From Medicago truncatula (Eukaryota > Streptophyta > Magnoliopsida > Fabales > Fabaceae): a DNA stretch of 64,000 bases. Positions within the stretch are counted from its first letter, which is position 1, and every line of letters begins with the position of its first letter. This document shows, piece by piece, positions 34,865 to 45,865 of the stretch. The translations under genes were made by a program, and so were the position numbers. The notes under the pieces are model-generated. The model was not told where the DNA came from. It saw only the letters and a list, made by a program, of their open reading frames with translations, and made no database searches. The stretch lies in NCBI RefSeq assembly GCF_003473485.1, contig NC_053045.1, positions 49,766,494 through 49,830,493 of the forward strand, written 5' to 3'.

Positions 34865-36395
34865 AGACAAATAAGCTTATCTATGTGCTATTATTATATA
34901 TAATAGCAATATATATGACCATGTGGAATTATAATTTCAAGATAAATACTAATAACCCTATCGTTTTAAGACTCGGTATTTTAAAAATAAATTTCACATA
35001 AAATAGTAGCATTTAGATATGTTCCACTCATTAAAAGAGAGTGTTTCTAATATCTAAGAGTGCTAAAAGCCGAGTGTAGAAGCCTAAACAGAATCCACCG
35101 TAATTTTTTTTGTCTAATAATCTAAAGATAGAGTGTTCATTACACTATTCTAATTTCAACATTGTGGAGTATTTTGTGAATTTCTTTTCATACCCCCGCA
35201 CTTCTCATACCACATTTATTTGTTTGGATTTTAGAACACAAATGTGTGGGAGAAAAAAAAGAGGTTCAAAAAAGCCCTTTCTACATGTTTGGATTCTAAC
35301 GTTGAGAAGTCCGCGTGGGAAAAGAAACAGTCGTATTGTTTTACCTCGTCAATTTGTTGTCATTTGAGCCTAGGAGTGTTAGGAGGAGTGTAGAAGCCTA
35401 AACAACTTAAGCCCAAACAGAACTCAGAGTGATTTTCTCTTTGTCAAGTAATCTAATAGTTGCACTCACACACTTTTATGTGTAGAGAAGTGAGGAATGC
35501 AAGGTTCGAACCTCGACCTTTATATATTATTACTCTTACAACTATCAATTGAGTTGTACACCATCCATCACTATTATAAGAAAAAATGTATTTTTTTTTA
35601 GATTCATTGAATAAATTATGTACATGATCTATAATATATACCACATACATTGTTAAAGAGTCTCATGTTGGTTGAGAGATGGCTGAATAAGTGTCATAAG
35701 TGGAGGCAATCTTCACCTCACAAGCTAGTTTTGTGAGGTTGTGTTAGGCTCAATCACGATTTTTAAAATGGTATCTGAGCCCCACTCAAGATCCGTTGGG
35801 CCACCTGCTTTCGAGTTGCCGTTATCGGACCACCCATCATTTATATCCTCGCACCAAGCCCAATAGTGATGAGCGTGATGGAGTGTGTTTTAGGGTCTCA
35901 CATTAGTTGAGAGATGGCATGAATAGGTGTTTTTGAATGAGGGAAATCCTCACCTCAAAAGTCAGTTTTGTGACATTGTGTTAGACTCAACCACAATTTC
36001 TAAGATACATCATTTATTAGATAAATTTAAAATATTGATTTTGCTTATAACTCTTGCTAGAGGGTGTATTTACATAACAACTCACCTTAATTTGTTGCGT
36101 TGATTTATTATATTGTACGTCCTTAAATTATACACACATCTCACGCTAATGATGGAAAAATCTTTAATCCCTTCATGGTCAAGTCTATAATTAAAGCTTA
36201 TCAAGATAACCGATTCCAGATTAGCCTACGTGACTGTTAATTTACGATTAAAAGCAAATTAAAATTTTCCACGCGTTTTGGTTGCGCCACGGTTTATTCA
36301 TGAATCACATGGAAAATCTTAGCAAATCACATGAAACTCTTTTTTGACAAAATCACATGGAAACTCTTGCAAAATCATTTTACGATGATATAGTA
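34865..36395. repeat. Segmental duplication, copy 2
   Basis: Diverged copy of 31195-33175, interrupted by the TRIM at 35651-36005. The last 330 bp (36062-36395) align closely with 32875-33175 and then pass through the Helitron-free site. Confidence 0.78.
35651..36005 (+). mobile_element. TRIM retrotransposon, 355 bp
   Basis: Two LTRs of about 118-120 bp (35651-35768 and 35886-36005) start TGTT and share gttgagagatgg, tcacctca and tgtgttag. tggtatctgagc (35769-35780) directly after the first LTR matches the initiator-tRNA-Met primer-binding site used by plant LTR elements. A purine-rich tract (gagcgtgatggagtg) precedes the second LTR. TSD tacat at 35646-35650 and 36006-36010. No coding capacity, so mobilised in trans. 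Confidence 0.9.
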
Positions 36396-36440
36396 AACGA
36401 AGCTAATCAGCCATTTTATATGTTAAAAAAAATCATTATA

Positions 36441-36572
36441 TTATCGGCCCGAGCTTCAATTGGTAGGGATATTGCATATGATATGTAGGAGCTGAGGATC
36501 GAACCCTGGACACTCAACTTCTCCACAATTAAATTGTGTGAGCTCCAGCCACTAGACTACTTGACAAAAAAA
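36441..36572 (+). mobile_element. tRNA-derived SINE
   Basis: Box-A-like gagcttcaattggtaggg and box-B-like ggatcgaaccc, a conserved tail (aaattgtgtgagctccagcc, actagactacttgac) and an A-run. Flanks share atcattata (36432-36440 and 36573-36581) within a longer A-rich match, consistent with a TSD. No coding. Confidence 0.82.
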
Positions 36573-36704
36573 ATCATTATACTGCATCCGTCTAGGACTT
36601 TTTGACAAAACACGGTATTAAGACATAAAATTGCAGTACTACCACTTATCTTTTTTATAAAACCCTTTAAGAATTTGTTTTGTCCATTTTTATAAGAGTA
36701 ATGC

Positions 36705-36835
36705 TAGCAATACTTTCTTTAAACTCTTTCTCCGATACTCACTTTTTTATTGGTTTGAATCATCATGGATTTATACTTTTAAAATTAAATCATAGAAAAT
36801 GGTGGGACAAACATTGAGTGTTGCAAGCATTCCTC
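36705..36835. mobile_element. Short MITE related to 22877-23058
   Basis: Ends taatgctagcaatac / gtgttgcaagcattcc; inner cctttatggg-type words are lost. Weak. Confidence 0.4.
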
Positions 36836-36839
36836 TTTT

Positions 36840-37250
36840 TATAAAATATTTTTACAATTATCAACTACATTAAATATTTCTTTACAAAACTACACCTATT
36901 CATTTTACATTTTACATTTTTTTTGAAAGAAGTAAATTATTTTTTCTTTGATAAAAGAACAACAATAAATTCTAACGTGGGAAAACAAAATATTAATAAA
37001 AAAAAAAAAGATGATTTCAATGTGTGTTTAAGAGCATGATCTTTCCACTACACAAGTCTATCTTCATTCCACTTTCAAAAAAAAAAAAAAAGTCCATCTT
37101 CATTCCAAAGTTTAAAATCTATATCCACTAATGCACTTTTTTTTTTTTTCGGTAATTAATAAAAGGAAAATGATTTGCTGCATTAATAAAATTGGCTTCA
37201 CTGCAATAATCAATTGAGTAAGTGAGCTATTAATTATAGAAAGATTATAA
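36840..37250. other. Intergenic, A/T runs
   Basis: Low complexity; no gene. Confidence 0.4.
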
Positions 37251-37742
37251 GTGGTGATTTCAATTATTAGAAGGGTAATAAGGAAAATAAATATAATATT
37301 TACTCGGTCTCAAATTATATGTTTTTTTTGAGAAAAAATTGTCATAAATTATAAGTCGTTTTACAATATAAATGAAACATTAATGTTATTTTTTCTATTA
37401 TAACATTAAGTTATTAACTATTTAATATTAATTACTCTCTCTTCTTTCAATTCTTTAATTTATTTTTCTCATAAAATTTACTAAAGACAATTTTATAAAA
37501 CAACTCACAATATTTATTTTTAATACAAAATTAATTATATTTTTAATATGTGTGAAACACCCAAAACATCGTATAATTTGGGACAGATGAAGTATTATTT
37601 ATCAATAAATTTAATAGTACAGCTATATTTATTAATATTTGTATATTGTCAAAAAATATCCTATAGTAGAGAGAGGTATATTCAATTTGTTGACGAATGA
37701 TATTTTTTTCATATATGCCATTCTAATAATTGAAATCACCAC
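37251..37742. mobile_element. MITE interrupted by a Stowaway
   Basis: Outer inverted ends gtggtgatttcaattatta / taataattgaaatcaccac (37251 and 37724-37742). A second MITE (37303-37592) lies inside. TSD not resolved. Confidence 0.7.
37303..37592. mobile_element. Stowaway-type MITE, diverged
   Basis: Ends ctcggtctcaaattatatg / gtataatttgggacagatg, diverged from the ctccctccgtccc ends of 41021-41301. TA on both sides (37301-37302, 37593-37594). Shares internal words (attactctctcttct, ttaatatgtgtgaaa) with the 41.0 kb copy. Confidence 0.8.
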
Positions 37743-37800
37743 TTAGTAGTATTTTTTATTTTTTTTTGAAGTTTTGGCAAATTAGAGAGAGTCACGGGCT

Positions 37801-38357
37801 TAGAGCTGTCAAAACGGGGCGGGCCGAGGGTAGCCCGCATAACAAAAAAAAACCTATAAATTAGATATATTTTTTAAATAATTCTTTACTTAGTTGATTA
37901 TCAAAGTAATAAATAAAAGTGAAAATTCAATGAATTAACACAAATATACATGTAATATAAAATTATATTTACTCGTTTCGTTATTTATTATTTTAAAGAT
38001 TGAATATATAAATATCTATAACCATAACGTATCTAATTTATTTTAAATTGTTTTCCTCGCCGTTTTAGTTTGTACGAAAATATTTACAATTTTTTTTGTT
38101 CTAGGCATTATTTAAACATATTAAAAATATTATTTATAAAAAAAATTATAGGAGTATTTTATAGTACTTTTAAAAAAAATATATATATAATTTTTAATAC
38201 GGGCCGGCCCGTTAAGCCCGCGGCCCGTGTAGGGCCAGACTCAGGTAGTATATTTCAAGCCCGTTTTTCAATCGGACTTTTTGGCCCGGCCCGATAAAAC
38301 CCGAAACCCGTTAGGGCCGCCCCTAAACGGGCCGGACCGCCCGTTTTAACAGCTCTA
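37801..38357. mobile_element. hAT MITE (family A), 557 bp
   Basis: TIR tagagctgtcaaaacgg / ccgttttaacagctcta. TSD cacgggct (37793-37800) and cacgggcc (38358-38365), 7 of 8. GGGCCGGCCCG-rich sub-termini. Same family as 13476-13929. Confidence 0.88.
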
Positions 38358-38359
38358 CA

Positions 38360-38640
38360 CGGGCCTAATTAGCTTCACCAAAACAGACTCCACCGCCACT
38401 TTTCCACATCCATCTGTAAAATGGTCTTAAACCTTTTTTTTTTTTTTTTCATTTTCAAGAATATTATTTATTTTAACTTACAAATATTTATTTTAGACAA
38501 GAGATAATATATACACCTTCCAATCACTATATAATCAAAAGTTTACACTATAGATTCACTCAATTAATTATGAATTTGGTATTTATTATAAACCACATAT
38601 ATCATTAAATAAATGAATCTAAAATGTTGATTTTTTGCTT
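38360..38640. other. Intergenic DNA
   Basis: About 38555-38640 (accacatatatcatt, ctaaaatgttgattttt) is related to the sequence flanking the TRIM at 35.6/36.0 kb and resembles its unoccupied state. Confidence 0.4.
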
Positions 38641-39370
38641 ATAATAAAGACAAGTGAAATAAACAAAAACAAAAAGATATAAAGATAGGGGCATTAAACT
38701 TGTCCCAGCTACAACCCAAGCGGAAATACAGAGTGAAAAATCATACATAGTGGAACAACTCTAATATATCATAACAAACAATCACTCATCACAAGTAGTT
38801 AAGGTACATAACTGGTGAATGGATTGACCACCAACAAGGAATCAAAATTCACATGCCAAAAACTTCTTGAATAAATTTGCAAGCATAAAATCTCTTTCGA
38901 ACAAATTTGAGAGCAGCCACAAAGACTGAACATATAAATACCAGTATCAAAATGGAGGCAGGTCTGACGTCTTGAGACCTGCAGATCTCAACAAATCCAG
39001 AGCATCAATGAATTAATGGGTACAAACCACCAAATACGACAAGTTTCAATCAATGTGTAAGAATCCAAATCAATGGATGAGTCTAATATGTTAGTAACCA
39101 AATAGACCCTTCTAGGTTAACAGAACCAAAATGAAGAAGACCATTTCAGGTTTATTAGATCAAACTGCTACAAAAGGCGGTCACAAGTATAAGGCCACTG
39201 TTAGTTCTAAAAACACACATGGACTAAGACATTATAACTTTCTTTGGGTTTTCAGCAAGAAAATAAAACAAATCATTTGATGTCACAACAATAAAAGTAA
39301 ATAGTAAAGACAATAGCAATTTAGGAAAGTAGTGAAAAAAAGAGACTTGGAAGTTCTCAAAGATAAATAC
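38640..39370 (-). mobile_element. Second copy of the 21.7 kb retroposon-like repeat
   Basis: Shares gaatggattgacc, acccaagcggaaatac, cagatctcaacaa and gacccttctaggttaac-type words in the same order and orientation as 21790-22340. More decayed, with no open frame. Confidence 0.55.
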
Positions 39371-39394
39371 GTGGTTTAAATAATGAATCAGTTA

Positions 39395-39600
39395 TGACTA
39401 GGGCTGACAATGAGCTGAGCTAACTTGAAAAAAGTTCGAGACATAATTTGAGAATTGATTCGTTGTATTTGGTTCATGAACCAAATGAACTGAACTTAAG
39501 CTGAAGATTAAGTTTGTTAACTTAACGAACTGAATTTGAGGTATATATAATTGGACTAGTTTGGGTCATGAACCGACACATATTATATATTTTTATGTTT
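39395..39600. mobile_element. hAT-like fragment
   Basis: agggctgacaatgagctgag at the left is a typical hAT-type end; ttggttcatgaaccaaatga is a local palindrome. Right end not identified. Confidence 0.4.
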
Positions 39601-41018
39601 AGTATTCATGTTAAAACATAATTTAGTTTTATCTAGTTTAACTATATTTAAAATATTGGATAAGTGGGAGCTTTACATATACATAGTCAATATAGGGAGG
39701 GGGCTTGGGCCTATCCCTTCCCCGTGCATGTTAGATAAAATTTTTTTTTTTTTAGGGAATGTTAGTTAAACATTTTGATTAGTACAATTCAATTTTGTAC
39801 AAAAAAGTATTTCATTGATTAACAGGATCGTTCTTGCGTATTCGGAGGCTCGGCTCTCATGTAAAAATAAGCCCTTAATAAATCAAAGTCCTCTCATACT
39901 AAAAATATTAATTAAAGAAGCAAAAAAGGAAGAAAGAAAAACAAAAATTATGGGGTGATGAGTGTTGAACCCAAGCCGCTGCAATTATCCTTAAATATAA
40001 GTCACGTGCCATATATTTATTACTTGTTTATTGGACAATATTTTTTGTAGAGGCTCATATTTTGGGGACGCTCAGCTCCATTGAGTTGTTTGCATCCTAA
40101 AAAAAAAAAAAAAACTTTGAATTATGATAAATTTTTAAGTTTAAGTGAATATATTTGAATGAGCAGAGACTTTAGCAATATTACGGAAATACTAAAATTG
40201 TTTTAAGGAAGGTAATACTAAATTTTATTGAAGCTTTAAATTATACTTTCTGTCAAAATAACATAGTTTCACGTGGCTTTGTCAATCTCACAATTTAATA
40301 CAACTTTATAAAAAACAATTCATACAACTTAGTAATCAATGGATATATAATATTAATAAAAAAAACGTTCAAAATGAAAAATTAGGTATTATTAAACCAC
40401 TTAATTTCCAATATTTAAAATAAAATGTAGGAAATAAATGAACAAAAATTATATCATAATGTTTTTTACAAGTTGAGGCTATGCACTATGCAGAATGACA
40501 TAAATACCCCATAAAATCCTCTAAAACACGTTGAAAGATTTCGAATTTTAGAATCCGAACAATTTAGGGCGCGCAAGAAACTTAGAGTGAAAAAGTAATG
40601 TCCTTAGGAGGTTTATGTGGCCCTATTTAGAGCCCAAAAAGAATGGGCTAGCGTCATCCTATTATAATGGGCCTATAATGATTTTGAAAACTCTCCCTCC
40701 TACTCCACAAATTGTACTCCAACCCACCAAATTAATTTCATTTTAAAAAAAAATATATATTTCACCTTTTTTGTTTTCATTTTTCACAATTTTTTTAATA
40801 TATTTTCTAAAAATTTAAAATTAGTATATTTTGGGAATAATTTTCATTTTAAAGAAGACAAATTTGAGTTTTTGGAAACGTCGAAAAATTCAATTATTCA
40901 AAGTGAGGAGAGTTAATAACACTCACTTTAAAACATTATTTTCAACACTCTCTCATCAGAAAACATACCTATGGATCATGCTAGTTTGGATAAGTCTTAC
41001 ACAAAGCGAAAAGACTCA
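39600..41018. other. Intergenic DNA, no gene seen
   Basis: AT-rich. An A-run near 40100-40114 follows gttgtttgcatcc. The frame at 40831-41052 runs into the Stowaway and is not a gene. Confidence 0.4.
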
Positions 41019-41020
41019 TA

Positions 41021-41301
41021 CTCCCTCCGTCCCAAATTGTATGTCACTTTAAAAAAAATATTTTTCTCAAATTATATGTCGCTTTACAATATCAATGAAA
41101 AATTAATGTTACTTTTCCTATTATATCCTTAACTATTTATTACTCTCTCTTCTTTTAATTCCTTCATTTATCTTTCCCATATCATTTATTGAGGACAATT
41201 TTGTAAAACAACTCATAATATCTTTTTCCTACACAATATTAATTACATTTCTTAATATGTGTGAAATGTCCAAAACGTCATACAATTTGGGACGGAGGGA
41301 G
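41021..41301. mobile_element. Stowaway MITE, 281 bp
   Basis: TIR ctccctccgtcccaaattgt / acaatttgggacggagggag, the Tc1/mariner Stowaway hallmark, with TA at 41019-41020 and 41302-41303. No coding. Confidence 0.95.
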
Positions 41302-41352
41302 TATTTTCTTATATACTGTATAAATGAATAACCTCCTGCCCTCAAACACTTA

Positions 41353-41700
41353 GGGTGTGTTTGTTTCAAGTTATAATTGTTGATTTCCGGGAATAAAATG
41401 ATTGGAATGTATATGCCTATGTTTGTTACAAGTTTACTTTATTTTATTCCCAGGTATAAAATGTTCCTGGGAATAGAAAAATTTCCCAAGGAAAAGGGTG
41501 GGAATAAAGTTCCCATGGAGATGGGAATAAATTCATAAATAGTTTACCTATTATAATCCCTATTTTTATGGTTCCTAGGAATATTATAAAGCTAACCAAA
41601 CATATTTTTCCTAAATTCCTTGAAATAAAATTCTCATCTTTATATTCCAAGGAATGTTATTCCTAGGAATAAATTTGGTAAACTTGAAACAAACACACCC
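41353..41700. mobile_element. Tourist (PIF/Harbinger) MITE, 348 bp
   Basis: TIR gggtgtgtttgtttcaagt / aacttgaaacaaacacaccc; TSD tta at 41350-41352 and 41701-41703. The interior has many tcctaggaat and gggaataaa words. Confidence 0.92.
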
Positions 41701-42178
41701 TTAAAAGTTGTTATGAGTATAATGGGGATTTCGTATGCTTTTTTTAAAGGGCGACTTCATATCTTTTTTCTTTACAGGGGGTTTCATATGCTTTGTAGAG
41801 GTAGGAGTACAATTTGAGGCATGAGAAATAATTTTCTTAAGTATCATAAGGTCGCTTACTATATTTTCATGATTTTTGTTCCTACACAAAAGACAATTTT
41901 ATATTTTATTAACTAGATCATTGACCCGTGCTAACGCACGTGTCATTTAAAAAAGATAATATTCACTGAAAAAATAAGACACTGTCGTTCGCGTGAATCT
42001 AAAAATTGTCGTGAATCAAAGCATAATGTCAATATCAAAGACTTTGTTATTGTTCCATAATTCTAGTACATAGTTCCTGTTACTTTAAAATAACATATAA
42101 TTTTGAAAGGGAAATTGAAGTTCGTTGACATGCAAATAGTTTCAATAAGTAAGAAAATGAACAGTACACAAAAAAGTC

Positions 42179-42420
42179 TTACACATTACGAAAAACTTCA
42201 CTGTAGACCACATTTGATGCAACATCGATATCATCGCCGTCGTCGTCATTAATCAATATTTTTAAACCACCTCTCGAAGTAACCCGTGATATTACGACGT
42301 ACAACTGTCCATGTGAAAAAACAGGAGACGGTAGATAAACACCAACATGTTTCAACGACTGACCCTGACTCTTGTTAATAGTCATTGCAAATGAGACGAC
42401 AGATAACGGAAATTGCCTTC
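42179..42420 (-). pseudogene. Helitron PIF1-type helicase, C-terminal tail
   Basis: Minus-strand [27 protein letters not shown], then a [20 protein letters not shown] segment, GGLKILI and a final [10 protein letters not shown] stop at 42179. TINKSQGQ and [11 protein letters not shown] are conserved late helicase motifs of Helitron and PIF1 proteins. Only about 80 residues survive. It matches the 33.4 kb fragment but has fewer lesions, so it is younger. The sequence before it (42420 onward) is unrelated to helicase. Confidence 0.9.
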
Positions 42421-43060
42421 ATGTCAAGCAAAACCTCATAATTTGCTAACCCGTGCTACCACACGGGTCAATGATGAGCACAATATATTAGTAATTTAGG
42501 AGTTCAACATCACATAAAAACCGTAAATTAAAATAACATGAAATATATAGCTATATTATGTAGGTAAGGTATGATTTACAATTAATGTTTTGCAATGATC
42601 ATGCTTATAGTTAATGGTAAGTTAAGCATATTTTGAAGACACAGTCATATGCTTAGATAGATCCTTATTCAGCCAATAGAATATCATGTGAAAAAACAGG
42701 AGACGGTAGATAAACACCAACATGTTTCAACGACTGACCCTGACTCTTGTTAATAGTCATTGCAAATGAGACGACAGATAACGGAAATTGCCTTCATGTC
42801 AAGCAAAACCTCATAATTTGCTAACCCGTGCTACCACACGGGTCAATGATGAGCACAATATATTAGTAATTTAGGAGTTCAACATCATATAAAAACCGTA
42901 AATTAAAATAACATGAAATATATAGCTATATTATGTAGGTAAGGTATGATTTACAATTAATGCTTTGCAATGATCATGCTTATAGTTAATGGTAAGTTAA
43001 GCATATTTTGAAGACACAATCATATGCTTAGATAGATCCTTATTGAGCCAATAGAATATC
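42310..43060. repeat. Recent tandem duplication, 375-bp period
   Basis: 42310-42684 is repeated at 42685 to about 43060 with about four visible substitutions. The unit carries the distal part of the helicase fragment (from catgtgaaaaaacagg) and the hairpin acccgtgctaccacacgggt (first copy at about 42451-42470). Confidence 0.92.
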
Positions 43061-43089
43061 ACATGAAGCATTGGGCCAATCCTTATTAA

Positions 43090-43740
43090 AACAATGATAT
43101 GAATCATGGTTTACAACTTAATTTGTAGTTTGCATAGCTCAGGGGATATCTAAGACACAGTCACATCAGTATAATCAACCACCACCGTATAAATTATCAC
43201 CGCGAGGGCCTTCTTGCAACAACCACCACCGCATAAACCTCCTTCTAGAATATAACAAACAAAAAAAGAGATGATAATAAATTAGATAGCAATGCAATTC
43301 AAAAAGTCATTGGATTACAAATAACCAAAAATCAAACTAAACAAATGCTCCTACTCTTATTCCAACCCCGAATTTGAAAATTCCTGAACTGCAAAATCAA
43401 CAAACCAAACCCCACACCAATCATATAACAATTACTTTGATTTTGTAAGAAGCCTAAAAAGCTATTGCAAGCTATTTTGTACAATAGAGGAATTGAATGG
43501 AAAGAAAGATGTGTGGTTAACCTTAGTCACAGAAAAGAGGAGGAGCAGCTAAAAATCCATTTGATTTTTCTTCTCAATGTTAACACAATAACAATGCTTC
43601 TATATAAACACAAAAATTAAATTAGAATGAAACAATTAAATCATTGTGGAGCTCTGTTTGTTACATACTTAATGAATTAATTAATTAAATCAATTCCATT
43701 GTAAGATAAGCTAATAATTTTCGCATGGAGAGAGAAAACG
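43090..43740. other. Possible Helitron interior, no gene seen
   Basis: Less AT-rich words (caccaccgcataaacctcc) near 43150-43250, otherwise AT-rich. Confidence 0.35.
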
Positions 43741-43744
43741 CACT

Positions 43745-44035
43745 TGCAATTTTGAAGTGAGATGAAGAAGTCATGACCAAGTGTAACAACGAAGCCTATC
43801 TGCAACTTTCTGGATAGAACCAACCCTTACAGCTTCTTGGTGATAAATCCAACGACATAGTGGGAACCATCAGAGAAAGTGAGGCAATTTTATAAAAAAA
43901 AAAAAAAAAAACTTCTATACAAACTCAAAAAAAGGGAAGAAAAAAAAATTAGAATGAAACAATTACATAATGAAAGTGAAATAAACAAACATACCTGCAT
44001 ATCCCCAAATCCACATTTCTATCAACAAAATCTGC
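43745..44035 (-). pseudogene. Possible captured gene fragment, unknown product
   Basis: On the minus strand, 43885-43833 reads TFSDGSHYVVGFITKKL and, one base out of frame, 43828-43772 reads VGSIQKVADRLRCYTWS then a stop. Upstream, 43994-44030 is flanked by a pyrimidine-rich acceptor (ttacaaattgcag) and a consensus donor (gcag|gtatgt), like a 37-nt exon. The product is not recognised. Its place next to a Helitron 3' half suggests a captured host fragment, but a chance match cannot be excluded. Confidence 0.3.
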
Positions 44036-44594
44036 AATTTGTAAAATAAAGCTACAGATCAAAACATGGTGGAGAAAGAAAAAACATTGAAAATCATTGC
44101 ATATATCATCATCTTACACAAATGATATTAGCAGATTCAGAAATTCTATGGGAGTTTAGACCAGTCAACCTCCAAGGATGCGAGTAACAAAATCTATTAG
44201 TAGAAGCAGCAGGAAATAATGATTTGTTTTGTTAAAAAAAAAATAGGAGTGATTTGTTTTGTTCAAAAGAATAGGAGGGATTTGTTTCGTTCAAAATAAT
44301 TGGGAATTTCTGCAATAAAATAGGAACAATTTGTTATTCTTTTTTTTAAGTTTATCTGTTTAGTAGGAAACAATTTTATTTTTTTTTTAAAAATAGGAGA
44401 TTTCTGCAATTTGATATTTTAAACATGGGTAATACAGTAAAAGCAAGCACTGAATTTAAGTTAAATTAGGGCAACAATTAGCATTCGGGTTAACTTTAAT
44501 AAATAAAAGATAAAAGATAATATATTAGGGTAAATGAGTTGAGGAAGTGAGGAAAAAAAATATGTCAACAGAAAATATGGAAATCAATTAGATA

Positions 44595-45060
44595 GGTTTT
44601 AGGAGGAGGGAAATTAGGAAATCATGGTTAGGGTTTGGAGGAGGGGAATTAGGAAATATGGTTAGGTTTTGAAGGAGGGGAATTAGGTTTTAGGAGGAGG
44701 GAAATTAGGAAATCATGGTTAGGGTTTGGAGGAGGGGAATTAGGAAATATGGTTAGGTTTTGAAGGACGGAAAAGTGGCTATAATTTTTTAGGTTAAATA
44801 TTAGGTGGAATTAGGGCAACAATGTTAGGTTTATAAATAAAAAGAAATATGGTTAGGTTTTGAAGGAGGGGAATTAGGTTTTAGGAGGAGGGAAATTAGG
44901 AAATCATGGTTAGGGTTTGGAGGAGGGGAAATAGAAAATATGGTTAGGTTTTGAAAGAGGGTAAAGTGGCTATAATTTTTTAGGTTAAATATTAGGGCAA
45001 CAATGTTAGGTTTATAAATAAAAAAATGGTTTGGTTTTGAAGGAGGGAAAAGTTGCTAAA
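44595..45060. repeat. Irregular tandem repeat rich in ggaggagggaaattagg
   Basis: ggttttaggaggaggg begins units at 44595, 44686 and 44877; each continues with atcatggttagggtttgg and gaaatatggttagg. Unit length varies (91 and 191 bp). Confidence 0.85.
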
Positions 45061-45120
45061 ATATTAGGTTAAAATTAGGGCAACAAAGCTTTGTTTAGGA
45101 ACGTTTAAGAGAAAGTTATG

Positions 45121-45655
45121 GTTTTAAAAAGAGACTTCGGTTTAGGAGAAAGGATTAAAATATATTGGTGAGGGTTTGGAGGAGGTGAGTTGGGAAATAT
45201 GGTTTATCGAAATCAATTAGATAGGTAGAAATTTCGGTTTAAGAGAAAGGTACGGTTTTAAAAAGAGATTTCGGTTTAGGAGAAAGGATTAAAATATATT
45301 GGTGAGGGTTTGGAGGAGGGGAGTTAGGAAATATGGTTTATCGAAATCAATTAGATAGGTTGAAATTTCGGTTTAAGAGAAAGGTATGGTTTTAAAAAGA
45401 GATTTTGGTTTAGGAGAAAGGATTAAAATATATTGATGAGGGTTTGGAGGAGGGAAGTTAGGAAATATGGTTTATCGAAATCAATTAGATAGGTAGAAAT
45501 TTCGGTTTAAGTGAAAGGTATGGTTTTAAAAAGAGATTTCGGTTTAGGAGAAAGGATTAAAATATATTGGTGAGGGTTTGGAGGAGGGGAGTTAGGAGAT
45601 ATGGTTTATGGAAATCAATTAGATAGGTTTTAGGAGGAGTGAAGTTAGGAAATCA
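45121..45655. repeat. 134-bp minisatellite, 4 units
   Basis: gttttaaaaagaga(c/t)tt starts at 45121, 45255, 45389 and 45523, exactly 134 bp apart. Each unit has ggagaaaggattaaaatat, gagggtttggaggagg and atcaattagatagg. The last unit is shorter and merges into a unit of the upstream array (45626). Confidence 0.95.
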
Positions 45656-45865
45656 TGGTTAGGGTTTGGAGGAGGGAAATTAGGAAATATGGTTAGGTTT
45701 TGATGGAGGGAAAAGTTGCTAAAATATTATGTTAAAATTAGGGCAACAAAGCTTTGTTTAGGAATAAGAAGATATCTAAATTGACACTGCCACGTGAACA
45801 ATTGAGCTCAGGTACAAACAGTTTTATTCGAAAAGAGTCATTTGATTCTTCCACAGTTCTGTTTG

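Larger units (their letters stand above)
41913..43085 (-). mobile_element. Helitron 3' end (minus orientation), internally duplicated
   Basis: On the minus strand: the hairpin acacgtgcgttagcacgggt (41924-41943), then caatgat and the terminal CTAG (41913-41916) followed by T, the classic Helitron 3' terminus. A helicase fragment lies 263 bp upstream of it. The right boundary is not resolved; 43085 marks the end of the duplicated block only. Confidence 0.85.

Noticed and set aside
41444..41650. 68-residue minus frame
   Set aside because: Entirely inside the Tourist MITE.
45121..45655. CRISPR-like regular spacing
   Set aside because: Units are contiguous 134-bp repeats with no unique spacers, in a plant nuclear context.
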